Assembly: GCA_945917385.1 (NCBI GenBank)
Contig: CAMEHJ010000010.1
Coordinates: 1-12,570 of the forward strand
Direction of reading: 5' to 3'
From: an uncultured bacterium
Lineage (GTDB): Bacteria > Bacillota_A > Clostridia > Oscillospirales > Oscillospiraceae
DNA length: 12,570 nucleotides
Shown one piece after another: positions 1 through 7,024 of the stretch; the stretch's first letter is position 1, and every line of letters starts with the position of its first letter. A model generated the notes under the pieces. That model was not told where the DNA came from and did no database searches. It was given only the letters and a program-made list of their open reading frames with translations. Made by a program: the position numbers and the translations under genes.

Positions 1-1205
1 TGAAAAAGCGCGCGCTGTCGCTCATGCTGTGCGTGTGTCTCTGTGCGGCGATGTGCTGTTTTGTTCCGCTTCGCGCCTCGGCCGACAACGAGATAACCAA
101 GGTTCTCTCCACCGCCGTGCCGGTTCCGGTCGCGCTGATGGACGTGAGCAATGTGGCGTCGGGGACGAGTACACAGGGCTGCTATATCGCCGCATACAAC
201 TGGTATGACGCAAACGGCGCCGTCGCCTCCGGCACCTTCGGCACAGGCGCGTACACCGTCGTTATCCAAATCGACACCTATGACGGCTATGTGTTCTCTC
301 CGAATGTCGCCGTCTACCTCAATAACAGCCACGTTGACTTCACGCTTGATTCTTCTATGCGCAGTCTCACTCTCTCCCGCACCTACGTCCCCGATATCTG
401 GAAGCCCACCATATACAAGCACCCAGGCAATGAGACGACTGACGCCGGGGGCGACGCCTCCTTTGTCGTGTCCTCGGACTACACCTCAAGCTACACCTGG
501 GAAATGTCTCCGCCCGACGACGACAGCGTGAGCTATGACGTTATCAAAATGCGCGAAATGTTCCCCGGCCTTAAAACCGAGCCGCAGGGCAGGAACAAGA
601 TGAACCTTTATAACATCCCGGCAGAGCTTGACGGCTGGCGCATCCGCTGTATATTTGAGTACCCCCACGGCGGAATAAAGTCAAACTACGCAACGCTCAC
701 CGTGCACCACGAGGAAGTGCCGGAGGAATCCGCCCCGCCGGAGGAAGCGCCCGTATCCGTCCCGCTGGAGGAAGCGCCCGAATCTGCGCCGCCGGAGGAA
801 ACGCCTTTGCCCTCCGCGCCTGCGGAAGAACCCGCGGACAGCGAAAAGTCCGAGCACACCCATGCCTTCGGCAGCTTGTGGCACAGTGACGAGAGCTTTC
901 ACTGGAAGGAATGTGAGTGCGGCGAAACCGGTGAAAAGGGCGAGCACAGCATGGTGTGGACGGTCTTTTCCGCCCCGACAAGGCACAGCCCCGGCAAAGA
1001 GCGCGGCATCTGCGCCGTCTGCTCATACACGCAGGAGCGTGAGGTGGAGTACGAGCCGACTATCGACGACGTGCTCGGCTACGCGAAATACGCGCTGTAC
1101 GGCACCGGCATACTGATTGTCGTTATTGTCCTTCTGATGATAATAACCGCCATCCGTGAAAGCGCCGAACGCCGCAGACGCAGAAAACGCAGGAGGCGGT
1201 ACTGA
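1..1205 (+). CDS. Secreted, C-terminally membrane-anchored Ig-like surface protein (5' end one base short)
   Basis: Probably a surface protein held in the membrane by its C-terminus; function unknown. The first internal ATG is at 24, but the frame is open to base 1 and reads (x)TG-AAA-AAG, giving a classic MKKRALSL... signal peptide. I infer the true start codon begins one base before the window, for about 401 residues. On that numbering: signal peptide about 1-28; a beta-rich domain about 29-130 with the W..tF..G.Y pattern of Clostridia surface proteins; an Ig-like domain about 135-235 (W167, later a 'LDGWRIRC' strand); a Pro/Glu-rich linker about 238-282; a His/Trp/Cys module about 285-345 with CxC and CxxC pairs resembling the HW..C.CG repeats of Firmicute surface proteins; one TM helix about 361-384; then an Arg-rich cytoplasmic tail. 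No LPXTG motif. Its stop overlaps the thiN start by one base. Confidence 0.8.
   Translation, partial: KKRALSLMLCVCLCAAMCCFVPLRASADNEITKVLSTAVPVPVALMDVSNVASGTSTQGCYIAAYNWYDANGAVASGTFGTGAYTVVIQIDTYDGYVFSPNVAVYLNNSHVDFTLDSSMRSLTLSRTYVPDIWKPTIYKHPGNETTDAGGDASFVVSSDYTSSYTWEMSPPDDDSVSYDVIKMREMFPGLKTEPQGRNKMNLYNIPAELDGWRIRCIFEYPHGGIKSNYATLTVHHEEVPEESAPPEEAPVSVPLEEAPESAPPEETPLPSAPAEEPADSEKSEHTHAFGSLWHSDESFHWKECECGETGEKGEHSMVWTVFSAPTRHSPGKERGICAVCSYTQEREVEYEPTIDDVLGYAKYALYGTGILIVVIVLLMIITAIRESAERRRRRKRRRRY
1191..1196 (+). promoter_or_regulatory. thiN ribosome binding site inside the upstream gene
   Basis: A perfect AGGAGG lies 8 bases before the thiN ATG at 1205. In the upstream reading frame it is two consecutive AGG arginine codons near the end of the Arg-rich tail. 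With the one-base stop/start overlap (TGATG) it indicates translational coupling. Confidence 0.8.
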
Positions 1206-1822
1206 TGGTGCGCTGTGTTATAGTCGGCGGAGCGGAAATCTCAAATTACGGGCGTGTCACCGCCGAGCTTCGGGCTGATGATTTTCTCATATATTGCGAC
1301 AGCGGGCTTAAGCATATGCCCGGGCTAAAAAAAGCACCCTCGCTCATAATCGGTGATTTTGACTCGCACGAAAATCCGAAGCTCCCCGTTGAGACCATTG
1401 TTCTGCCTTGCGTCAAGGACGATACCGACACGATGTATGCGCTGAAGGAGGCGGTAAAGCGAGGCTTTGAAGAATTTCTTCTCGTCGGCGTTATCGGGCA
1501 GCGCTTTGACCACTCTCTGGGCAACATCGCGGCGCTGAATATGCTCGACTCTCTGGGGCTTGAGGGGAAGATAATAGACGATTACTCCGAGATGCAGATC
1601 GTATCGGGGAGAGCCGAGGTGGACAGCCGCTTTTCATACTTCTCCCTGCTCAACGTAACGGGTGAAGCCAAAGGTATAGACATCGTAAACGCGAAGTATG
1701 AAATTTCCGATGCGGAGATAGGCTGCTGCGACCCATACGGCATAAGCAATGAGCCGCTCCCCGGCAAAACCGCCGTCATCAAGGTGCGCACCGGCCGCTT
1801 GCTGCTTATCAAGGTTTATTGA
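1205..1822 (+). CDS. thiN: Thiamine pyrophosphokinase (thiamine diphosphokinase)
   Basis: Transfers pyrophosphate from ATP to thiamine to make the cofactor thiamine diphosphate; a cytosolic enzyme of thiamine salvage. The 205 residues fit the usual length of about 200-220. Visible family motifs are an N-terminal Rossmann-like strand (VIVGGAEIS, residues 6-13), 'CDSG' at 31-34, the conserved acidic GDFDS at 50-54, KDDTD at 71-75, and GVIGQRFDHSLGN at about 95-107. These match the catalytic domain of bacterial TPK; the C-terminal half corresponds to the thiamine-binding domain. The ATG at 1205 overlaps the stop of the upstream surface-protein gene by one base and has an AGGAGG 8 bases upstream, so it is translated from the same mRNA. 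I see no TPP riboswitch; the upstream partner has no obvious link to thiamine. Confidence 0.93.
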   Translation: MVRCVIVGGAEISNYGRVTAELRADDFLIYCDSGLKHMPGLKKAPSLIIGDFDSHENPKLPVETIVLPCVKDDTDTMYALKEAVKRGFEEFLLVGVIGQRFDHSLGNIAALNMLDSLGLEGKIIDDYSEMQIVSGRAEVDSRFSYFSLLNVTGEAKGIDIVNAKYEISDAEIGCCDPYGISNEPLPGKTAVIKVRTGRLLLIKVY

Positions 1823-1844
1823 AAAGTAAATTAAAATGCAAAAA

Positions 1845-1924
1845 AGGAACGGCACACAGGCCGTTCCCTACGAAAAAATTCAGGATAAATGTAGGGAACG
1901 ACCTTTGTGTCGTTCCTTTGTGCA
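1845..1924. repeat. Element A, copy A0 (diverged inverted GTAG-hairpin pair)
   Basis: Left hairpin: GGAACGG 1846-1852, loop 1853-1860, CCGTTCC 1861-1867, then CTAC 1868-1871. Right hairpin: GTAG 1891-1894, GGAACGA 1895-1901, loop 1902-1909, TCGTTCC 1910-1916. The central spacer (19 nt) and right loop differ from copies A1-A4, but both stems are perfect. It is the only A copy far from the 3' array. Confidence 0.85.
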
Positions 1925-1948
1925 AAGCTGAACCCTTTCATTCAGCTT
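1925..1948. repeat. 8-bp inverted repeat (hairpin)
   Basis: AAGCTGAA (1925-1932) and TTCAGCTT (1941-1948) form a perfect 8-bp stem with an 8-nt loop, immediately after element A0. A T-rich stretch follows only after about 12 bases, so a terminator role for thiN is possible but weak. Confidence 0.4.
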
Positions 1949-1964
1949 CACTGACAGCTCTTTT

Positions 1965-2022
1965 CTCTTGCCTCCCCTGTGCAAGGGGAGGTGGGTCGCC
2001 GTCAGGCGGCTCGGAGGGGTTG
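1965..2022 (-). repeat. Element B, diverged minus-strand copy B0
   Basis: Reading the minus strand gives CCCCTCCGAGCCGCC..., the same layout as the B copies at 11985-12467. The inner hairpin is CCTCCCC (1971-1977) with GGGGAGG (1985-1991); a second small hairpin is CGCC/GGCG at 1997-2008. Stem bases differ from the 3' copies at several positions but pairing is kept. Confidence 0.6.
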
Positions 2023-2084
2023 AGACATAGTAATGCTGTGGTATTTGACCTGCCGCTATCCTATCAGGACAAAAGGCAAACGCC

Positions 2085-2107
2085 GTAGGGGAGGCGTTTC
2101 GCCTCCC
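2085..2107 (+). repeat. Element D1: single GTAG hairpin
   Basis: GTAG (2085-2088) directly abuts an 8-bp perfect stem, GGGAGGCG (2089-2096) and CGCCTCCC (2100-2107), with a TTT loop. It matches D2 (12221-12243, other strand) in GTAG, loop and outer stem, with inner stem pairs changed in a compensated way. Confidence 0.7.
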
Positions 2108-2162
2108 GCTGAACCGTCCGGAACGGGTATGCGGTTGTTTTTAAGTGAAGCCAAGTTTTTTG

Positions 2163-2984
2163 TTACTTGTCAAGCGGTTCATAGAACATATCGAGATATT
2201 CTTCAAGCGTGACGTTGAGTTCGAATATCTCCTTTGCGCACTCCTGACCGACATAGCGGTAGTGCCACGGCTCATATATAATGCCGGTTATATCGCTCTT
2301 GTCGCTCGGGTAACGCAGGATGAAGCCGTAGCGCCATGAGTTTTCCATCAGCCACTGCTGGGTCGGGGTGTTCTCCTGCTCCGCGTCAAGATTTGTGTAG
2401 TAGTAGTCGATGATATCCACCGCGAGACCGAGCTGGTGCTCGCTCGTGCCGGGGAAGGCTACGGAGCGCGCGGCGATTCCGGGCGCGTCATCCGGGTCTA
2501 TGCCCGCGTCGATAAGGCGGAGGATCTTGTTTTCATAAAGCTCGTACTGCTTATCCATTGTGCGGTAGCCGGAGCAGACATAAGGCTCGTTCCCCGCGTC
2601 GCGGCAGTCGGAAAGCATCTGCCACAGCGGCTCTATGCAGCGCACGTCGAGCCATTCCTCCTCCGCCGCCCAGCCTATCTCCGGCTCATAGCCCTCCGGT
2701 ATGCTGTGCCACGGGTTTACAAGCATCAGCAGATCCGTGCGTTCACGGAGTTCGGGTGTGGGTTCCGGCGTGGGCGTAGGCGTAGGTGTAGGTGTGGGCG
2801 TCGGTGTGGGCGTCGGTTCGGGCGTCGGTTCGGGCGTAGGCTCCGGCATTATCATATCCGAAATTGTCGGCAGTATCGAATAATCAAAGTTCAGCAGTGC
2901 CAGTATTCCCACCGAGAAAAGCAGAATGGCTGCTAAAAAAATAAGAACGAGTGTCCTGAATATTTTATCCTCGTTTAATTTCAT
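2163..2984 (-). CDS. Membrane-anchored D-alanyl-D-alanine carboxypeptidase, VanY/peptidase M15B family
   Basis: Zinc peptidase predicted to trim the terminal D-Ala from peptidoglycan stem peptides on the outer face of the membrane. In 273 residues: a short cytosolic N-terminus, one TM helix about 10-32 (signal anchor), a Pro-Thr stalk about 47-78 made of PT/PTPE repeats, and an M15B catalytic domain about 85-270. Family motifs are SGYR (138-141), [10 protein letters not shown] with zinc ligands H183 and D190, and EPWHYRY with catalytic E238 and zinc ligand H241. The ATG at 2984 has GAGGT about 6 bases upstream. It is monocistronic, convergent with thiN and divergent from the flavoprotein gene at 3121. 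No vanS/vanR or vanXY partner is near, so a housekeeping wall role is likelier than glycopeptide resistance. The stalk DNA is a short-period repeat and may vary in length. Confidence 0.92.
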   Translation of the reverse strand: MKLNEDKIFRTLVLIFLAAILLFSVGILALLNFDYSILPTISDMIMPEPTPEPTPEPTPTPTPTPTPTPTPTPEPTPELRERTDLLMLVNPWHSIPEGYEPEIGWAAEEEWLDVRCIEPLWQMLSDCRDAGNEPYVCSGYRTMDKQYELYENKILRLIDAGIDPDDAPGIAARSVAFPGTSEHQLGLAVDIIDYYYTNLDAEQENTPTQQWLMENSWRYGFILRYPSDKSDITGIIYEPWHYRYVGQECAKEIFELNVTLEEYLDMFYEPLDK

Positions 2985-3023
2985 TGCATTACCTCAGAGC
3001 GCATATTATTTACAAAATGCGTC

Positions 3024-3052
3024 TTGTATAAATATATGAAAAACTGTACAAT
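3024..3052 (+). promoter_or_regulatory. Putative sigma-A promoter for the flavoprotein gene
   Basis: TTGTAT (3024-3029), a 17-base spacer and TACAAT (3047-3052). The -10 matches the consensus at 5 of 6 bases and the -35 at 3 of 6. It lies in an AT-rich stretch about 70 bases before the ATG at 3121. Confidence 0.5.
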
Positions 3053-3120
3053 ACTTTTATGAACAAGTCAAGGGGGCGGCACGCTCCCCGACAAATACAG
3101 ACAAAACGGAAGGAAAAACC

Positions 3121-3513
3121 ATGGAAGAGATATATGAGCTTTTAAAAAAGGCCGGAACATACTTTATTGCCACCTGTGAGGGCAATCAGCCGCGTGTGCG
3201 TCCCTTCGGCACCATCCACATTTACGACGGCCGCCTCTATTTCCAGACCGGCAAGGTCAAGGCCGTTTCGCGCCAGCTTCACGCAAACCCGAAGGTTGAG
3301 CTGTGTGCGATGGTGGACGGCAAGTGGCTTCGCGTTGAGGGTACCGCCGTCGAGGATGACAACAGGGCGGCGCGCGTCAGTATGCTGGACGCCTACCCCT
3401 CTCTGCAAGAAATGTACTCCCCCGACGACGGAAACACCGAGGTATGGTACCTCAGGAATGTCACCGCAGTGCTCTACTCCTTCACGGAGCCGCCCAAGAC
3501 CTACAAATTTTAA
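3121..3513 (+). CDS. Pyridoxamine 5'-phosphate oxidase-fold FMN-binding protein
   Basis: A small split-barrel flavoprotein of the PPOx-like superfamily. The 130 residues carry the usual order: an N-terminal helix (MEEIYELLKKAGTYFIAT), a strand with R-V-R-P-F-G (about 25-30), 'GRLYFQTGKVKAVSRQLHANP' (about 37-57, typical of the flavin phosphate-binding part), and 'KWLRVEGTAV' (about 68-77). Relatives bind FMN, F420 or haem and their substrates are mostly unknown; the short length and simple barrel do not support true pyridoxamine phosphate oxidase activity in vitamin B6 synthesis. Start: ATG at 3121 with GGAAGGA at 3108-3114. It has its own promoter-like sequence and a strong terminator right after the stop, so it is probably transcribed alone. 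Confidence 0.88.
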   Translation: MEEIYELLKKAGTYFIATCEGNQPRVRPFGTIHIYDGRLYFQTGKVKAVSRQLHANPKVELCAMVDGKWLRVEGTAVEDDNRAARVSMLDAYPSLQEMYSPDDGNTEVWYLRNVTAVLYSFTEPPKTYKF

Positions 3514-3518
3514 TTGTT

Positions 3519-3560
3519 ACGCTCCCGCCATCCGGTCGGGAGCGTTTACGTTTTAAAATT
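3519..3560 (+). terminator. Intrinsic terminator of the PPOx-like gene
   Basis: Perfect 9-bp stem ACGCTCCCG (3519-3527) / CGGGAGCGT (3537-3545) with a 9-nt loop, followed by a T-rich tail. It starts 5 bases after the stop at 3513. It also lies just past the plsY-like stop (3553) on the other strand, but the minus-strand tail is less U-rich, so it serves mainly the plus strand. Confidence 0.8.
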
Positions 3561-4200
3561 TCTCGTCAAACTTGTATGTGACGTCGTGGACTATTGCAAG
3601 CTTTTCTTCCCTGCCCGCAGCGATTCTCAGCAGAGACGGGATGTGCTTGAAGATGACCAGAACGGCCGTGAATATCATAAGCTTTCTGACCAGCGCGTCA
3701 TCCACCATCAGAATCGCCATCGGTATAAGCACGAGCGCACCGGCAACGGTTCCCACGGTGATGAACTTACTTATAAGTGTGACCGCCGCGATGACGACCA
3801 GCACCGCTATTCCCGCGGAGGGGTTTATAAACATCGCGCCGACCGCCATGCAGAAGCTCGCGTGGCTGCCTTTGAAGTCATACAGCACGGGGTAGAGCCT
3901 GCCCAGCGTAAGGCAGAAAGCAGCGAAAGCAAAGCCCACCTCAGCGTGTCCCTTGAAGCCCAGCATAAGTCCGCCGAAAAGTATCGGCAGCACGTCCCGC
4001 ACAAGCTCGGTCAGGAGCAGCTTTATAAAGCCGACCAGACCGTACACCCTGCGGAAGTTTGCTATCCACAGGTTGCCGCGGCCGAGGCGCATGAGATTTT
4101 TGCGGAAAACGAAGTTCGATGCGAGCGCTATCGTGTCCATGCTTCCGAGAAAATACGAAATGATTGCGACCGGCAGCAGAAGCAGGCAGTAGACGATCAT
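3553..4200 (-). CDS. Divergent PlsY-family membrane protein (glycerol-3-phosphate acyltransferase family; catalytic motifs degenerate)
   Basis: True PlsY transfers an acyl group from acyl-phosphate to glycerol-3-phosphate in the membrane, the first step of phospholipid synthesis. This 215-residue protein has PlsY length, several hydrophobic segments, and the family's position after der, yet the three active-site motifs are altered. Motif 1, normally GSGNxGATNxxR, reads GRGN...ANFRR at 40-51: serine becomes R41, while R51 stays. The GHxxP before motif 2 is GRLYP (R101 for His). Motif 2, normally KGGKGVAT, reads KGSHASFC (110-117), losing the glycine loop. Motif 3, HRxNIxRLxxGxE, keeps H186, R192, G196 and E198 but has S189 for Asn. 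ATG at 4200 overlaps the der stop by four bases (ATGA), so it is coupled to der. Family membership is fairly sure; acyltransferase activity is doubtful. Confidence 0.75.
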   Translation of the reverse strand: MIVYCLLLLPVAIISYFLGSMDTIALASNFVFRKNLMRLGRGNLWIANFRRVYGLVGFIKLLLTELVRDVLPILFGGLMLGFKGHAEVGFAFAAFCLTLGRLYPVLYDFKGSHASFCMAVGAMFINPSAGIAVLVVIAAVTLISKFITVGTVAGALVLIPMAILMVDDALVRKLMIFTAVLVIFKHIPSLLRIAAGREEKLAIVHDVTYKFDEKF

Positions 4201-5522
4201 TCCTTTTCCCCTTTCTGGCGGATGACGATACGCACAGGCGTGCCCTCAAGCCCGAAAACGGCGCGGATCTGGTTTTCAAGATAACGCTGATACGAGAAGT
4301 GGAAAAGCTCTCTGCTGTTGCAGAATATGACGAAGTTTGGGGGCTTGATGCCTGTCTGCGTCATGTAGTAGATCTTCAGGCGGCGGCCCTTGTCCGTGGG
4401 CGGCTGTACACGCGCCTGCGCGTCTGCCAGAACGCTGTTGAGCATACCGGTGGTGATGCGCATATTGCTCTGGTCGTTTACGAAATTGATAAGCTCAAAG
4501 AGCCTGTCGGTGCGCTGGCCGGTGAGGGCGGAGATGAAAAGGATGGGCGCATAGCTCATAAAGCTCAGATCGCGCATGATGTCCTTGCGCATCTTCTCCA
4601 TTGTGCCGGTTTCCTTGTCAATAAGATCCCACTTGTTGACAACGATGATGCTGGCCTTGCCCGCTTCGTGCGCAAGCCCCGCTATCTTGGTGTCCTGCTC
4701 GGTAACGCCGTCGCGCGCATCTATCATGATGATGCACACGTCCGCTCGCTCTATCGCCATCTGCGCGCGCATGACCGAGAACTTCTCTATCCGCTCCTCC
4801 ACCTTGGACTTTCTTCTGATTCCGGCGGTGTCGATGAGCATATAGCGGCCAATCTCGTTTTCAAACACGGTGTCCACCGCGTCGCGCGTCGTGCCCGCCA
4901 TGTTGCTGACAATGAGCCGCTTTTCACCGAGAATACAGTTGATAAGCGAGGACTTGCCGACATTGGGCTTACCGATGACGGCGACCTTGATGCAGTCCTG
5001 CTCCTCGTCCTCGTCGTCCTCATCGGGAAATTCACGCAGGCAGGCGTCAAGTAGATCGCCGGTGCCGTGGCCGTGAACCGCCGATACGGGGATCGGGTCA
5101 CCCAGACCGAGAGAGTAAAACTCATACACTCCGGTGTCGGTGGCGCCGGTGGAGTCTGCCTTGTTAACGGCAAGCACAACCGGCTTCTTCGCGCGCTGCA
5201 GCATACGGGCGACCTCGTGATCTGCCGCCGTAACGCCGGTGCGCAGGTCCGTGACCAGCACGATGACCGTCGCGGAGTCAATGGCTATCTGCGCCTGTTC
5301 ACGCATGAACAGGAGAATTTCGCTGTCCGTGGTCGGCTCAATTCCGCCGGTGTCCACAATATCAAATTTGCGTCCGCACCACTCGCACTCGGCATAGAGC
5401 CTGTCGCGCGTGACGCCGGGGGTGTCCTCAACAATGCTCAGTCTCTGCCCGACAAGGCGGTTAAAAAGCATGGACTTGCCGACGTTCGGGCGTCCTACTA
5501 TTGCAACAAGAGGTCTTGACAT
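4197..5522 (-). CDS. der: Ribosome-assembly GTPase Der (EngA)
   Basis: Tandem GTPase needed for maturation of the 50S ribosomal subunit. I choose the ATG at 5522 (441 residues): it follows AAGGAGGA (5531-5538) by 8 bases and gives the standard MSRPLVAIVGRPNVGKS start. An in-frame ATG at 5555 would add 11 residues over the ribosome binding site. G-domain 1: GRPNVGKS 10-17, DTPG 33-36, NKAD 120-123. An acidic linker (about 167-176) joins G-domain 2: GKPNVGKS 184-191, DTAG 231-234, NKWD 296-299. The C-terminal KH-like domain (about 345-440) includes the IYYMTQTGIKPPNFVIF segment typical of Der. It is the middle gene of a DUF512 - der - plsY-like operon, 29 bases after the upstream stop and overlapping the next gene by four bases. 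Confidence 0.97.
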   Translation of the reverse strand: MSRPLVAIVGRPNVGKSMLFNRLVGQRLSIVEDTPGVTRDRLYAECEWCGRKFDIVDTGGIEPTTDSEILLFMREQAQIAIDSATVIVLVTDLRTGVTAADHEVARMLQRAKKPVVLAVNKADSTGATDTGVYEFYSLGLGDPIPVSAVHGHGTGDLLDACLREFPDEDDEDEEQDCIKVAVIGKPNVGKSSLINCILGEKRLIVSNMAGTTRDAVDTVFENEIGRYMLIDTAGIRRKSKVEERIEKFSVMRAQMAIERADVCIIMIDARDGVTEQDTKIAGLAHEAGKASIIVVNKWDLIDKETGTMEKMRKDIMRDLSFMSYAPILFISALTGQRTDRLFELINFVNDQSNMRITTGMLNSVLADAQARVQPPTDKGRRLKIYYMTQTGIKPPNFVIFCNSRELFHFSYQRYLENQIRAVFGLEGTPVRIVIRQKGEKE

Positions 5523-5551
5523 CTGGCATTTCCTCCTTGGAATTTTTAATT

Positions 5552-6913
5552 TCAATTATACCTGTAAAACTGTTCCCGGCTCTCTTCTCTGACGGGCAGT
5601 CTGACTTCCGGCAGCTTCTCCCCGCTGATTGCCTCCCACAGTTCAAACCCGTCCTCGTTCACGGGATATATGGGCACGCCAAGCGCCTCGCTCGCCTGCT
5701 CTATGGTGACATCGTCGAGAAAGTCCATTTCCTGACGGCGCAGCATATTCTGCGAGACGAACAGCCGCTCTCCGAGCGGTTTGTTTTTAAGCTGACGTAT
5801 GAGGTCGCCGCCGGTTATGAGACCGGCAACGTCGATACTGTGGCCGAAAAAGTCGTTCTCGACAGCGTAGACATGGCCGTTCAGCCGCGGGTATTTCTCC
5901 CGCGCCATGCAAATAAGCTTTTTGAAAAACGGGGCGGCCGATACGCCGGTCGCGATGGAAAACTCCACTCCGTCCGGCTCGTCCGAGAGCCTGAGCGCGG
6001 AGGAAAACTCCGTCTCCATCAGTCTGAGCATACCTACGCCGTTTTCAAGCTGGGTATATTCCTCGTAAAACTCGTCCGGCGGGATGGCTCTTTTAGCCTT
6101 GAGATACATCTCGTCTCCGCAGAAGAAGATACGGCTGCCGTATTTTTCAAGGCACTCATCGCCGTATTTTTCTACCATATCTATTGTTTCCCCCGCGTGT
6201 TCGCTTGTAAAGGGGGTAAGCGGATAGAGCCGCTCTCTGAATTTTGTAAGTCCGACAGGGACGATGGAAACGGACTTCACCTGCGGGTACATCGAGGCAA
6301 GGTCGCGCATTGTACGCATCAATTCTTCCCCGTCGTTAAGTCCGGGGCAGCAGACTATCTGGCAGTTCATCACTATCCCCGCCTTTGCAAAGCGCTCCAT
6401 TATATTGATGCTCTCGCCCGCGTTTTTGTTCCTGAGCATTTTGCATCTCAGTTCTCTGTTCGTAGTGTGGACGGAGACGTTCACGGGGCTGACGTGCAGC
6501 GCGCAGATTCTCTCCACCTCTCTGGGGGAGAGATTGGTGAGCGTAATGTAGTTTCCGAGCAGGAAGCTGAGTCTCGCGTCGTCGTCCTTAAAATACATCG
6601 TTTTGCGCATACCGCGCGGAAGCTGGTCAATAAAGCAGAACACGCAGGCGTTTGAGCATGAGCGCGGAGCATCCATCAGATACGTCTCAAAGTCGAGGCC
6701 GAGATCGCCGCCCTCCGGCTTATTTACATTGACTTCGTACTCCGTGCCGTCGGGGCGTCTGAGTACGACGTGCAGCTTCTCGTCGTAGGCGAAAAACTTG
6801 TAGTCGAGCACGTCTACGATCTCGTTGCCGTTTATGGACACCACCGTGTCGCCCGGATGCGCCCTGCCATGCAGCGGGCCGGTAACGTCAACCGATTTAA
6901 TTGTATTGTCCAT
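5552..6913 (-). CDS. DUF512-family radical SAM protein with N-terminal PDZ-like domain
   Basis: An iron-sulphur protein of unknown reaction. The 453 residues show an N-terminal PDZ-like domain (about 1-65; 'GDTVVSINGNEIVDVLDYKFF'), then the radical SAM cluster motif C86-x3-C90-x2-C93 in RSCSNACVFCF, which would bind a [4Fe-4S] cluster and S-adenosylmethionine, then a long C-terminal DUF512 region. Conserved-looking stretches are 'FIDQLPRGMRKTMYFKDDDARLSFLLGNY' parts at 94-121 and 'NCQIVCCPGLNDG'. This PDZ - rSAM - DUF512 order is widespread in Clostridia and cyanobacteria and in Clostridia commonly sits next to der, as here. ATG at 6913 has AAGGGGG about 8 bases upstream. No clear promoter was found between it and the rpmF terminator, so weak read-through or an unrecognised promoter must drive the operon. 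Confidence 0.9.
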   Translation of the reverse strand: MDNTIKSVDVTGPLHGRAHPGDTVVSINGNEIVDVLDYKFFAYDEKLHVVLRRPDGTEYEVNVNKPEGGDLGLDFETYLMDAPRSCSNACVFCFIDQLPRGMRKTMYFKDDDARLSFLLGNYITLTNLSPREVERICALHVSPVNVSVHTTNRELRCKMLRNKNAGESINIMERFAKAGIVMNCQIVCCPGLNDGEELMRTMRDLASMYPQVKSVSIVPVGLTKFRERLYPLTPFTSEHAGETIDMVEKYGDECLEKYGSRIFFCGDEMYLKAKRAIPPDEFYEEYTQLENGVGMLRLMETEFSSALRLSDEPDGVEFSIATGVSAAPFFKKLICMAREKYPRLNGHVYAVENDFFGHSIDVAGLITGGDLIRQLKNKPLGERLFVSQNMLRRQEMDFLDDVTIEQASEALGVPIYPVNEDGFELWEAISGEKLPEVRLPVREESREQFYRYN

Positions 6914-6940
6914 TTCACGGCCCCCTTATAAACGGTTTTT

Positions 6941-6958
6941 TCGCCGCGCCTGCGGCGA
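6941..6958. repeat. 7-bp GC-rich hairpin in the DUF512 gene leader
   Basis: TCGCCGC (6941-6947) / GCGGCGA (6952-6958) with a 4-nt loop. On the minus strand it is followed by A residues, so it is not a terminator for that strand. It resembles the small hairpin of element B, but this may be chance. Confidence 0.35.
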
Positions 6959-6964
6959 GCGGTC

Positions 6965-7016
6965 AGGCAAAAAATAAAAAAGCAAAAGGAGGAAGGGACG
7001 CACGCCTTTCCTCCTC
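6965..7016 (-). terminator. Intrinsic terminator of yceD-rpmF
   Basis: Stem AGGAGGAA-GG (6987-6996) with CCTTTCCTCCT (7005-7015), then on the minus strand TTTTGCTTTTTTATTTTTT. It lies 9 bases after the rpmF stop. Confidence 0.85.
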
Positions 7017-7024
7017 AAGCTTTT

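Larger units (their letters stand above)
1823..2162. other. Convergent intergenic region filled with repeats
   Basis: About 340 bases between the ends of thiN (+) and the carboxypeptidase gene (-). It holds repeat element A0 (1845-1924), a simple hairpin (1925-1948), a B-type element on the minus strand (1965-2022) and a single GTAG hairpin D1 (2085-2107). The open frame 1819-2088 runs through these repeats and lacks a ribosome binding site, so I do not call a gene. No clean U-tract terminator was seen for either flanking gene. Confidence 0.7.

Noticed and set aside
1819..2088. 89-residue open frame after thiN
   Set aside because: It overlaps the thiN stop, has no ribosome binding site and runs through repeat elements A0, B0 and D1; its amino acid composition is that of translated repeats.
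2163..2984. VanY as part of a glycopeptide resistance cluster
   Set aside because: No vanRS, vanHAX or vanXY genes are near; such carboxypeptidases are common housekeeping proteins in Clostridia.
4164..5054. 296-residue plus-strand open frame
   Set aside because: Antisense to der; no family motif and no ribosome binding site.
5523..5555. Der start at the upstream in-frame ATG (5555)
   Set aside because: The extra 11 residues would be coded by the der ribosome binding site; the ATG at 5522 has ideal spacing and gives the canonical N-terminus.
5501..6655. 384-residue plus-strand open frame
   Set aside because: It lies fully antisense to the well-supported radical SAM and der genes and results from their high-GC third-position bias.
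6941..6958. Terminator for the minus strand before the DUF512 gene
   Set aside because: The hairpin is followed by A rather than U residues in the minus-strand transcript.
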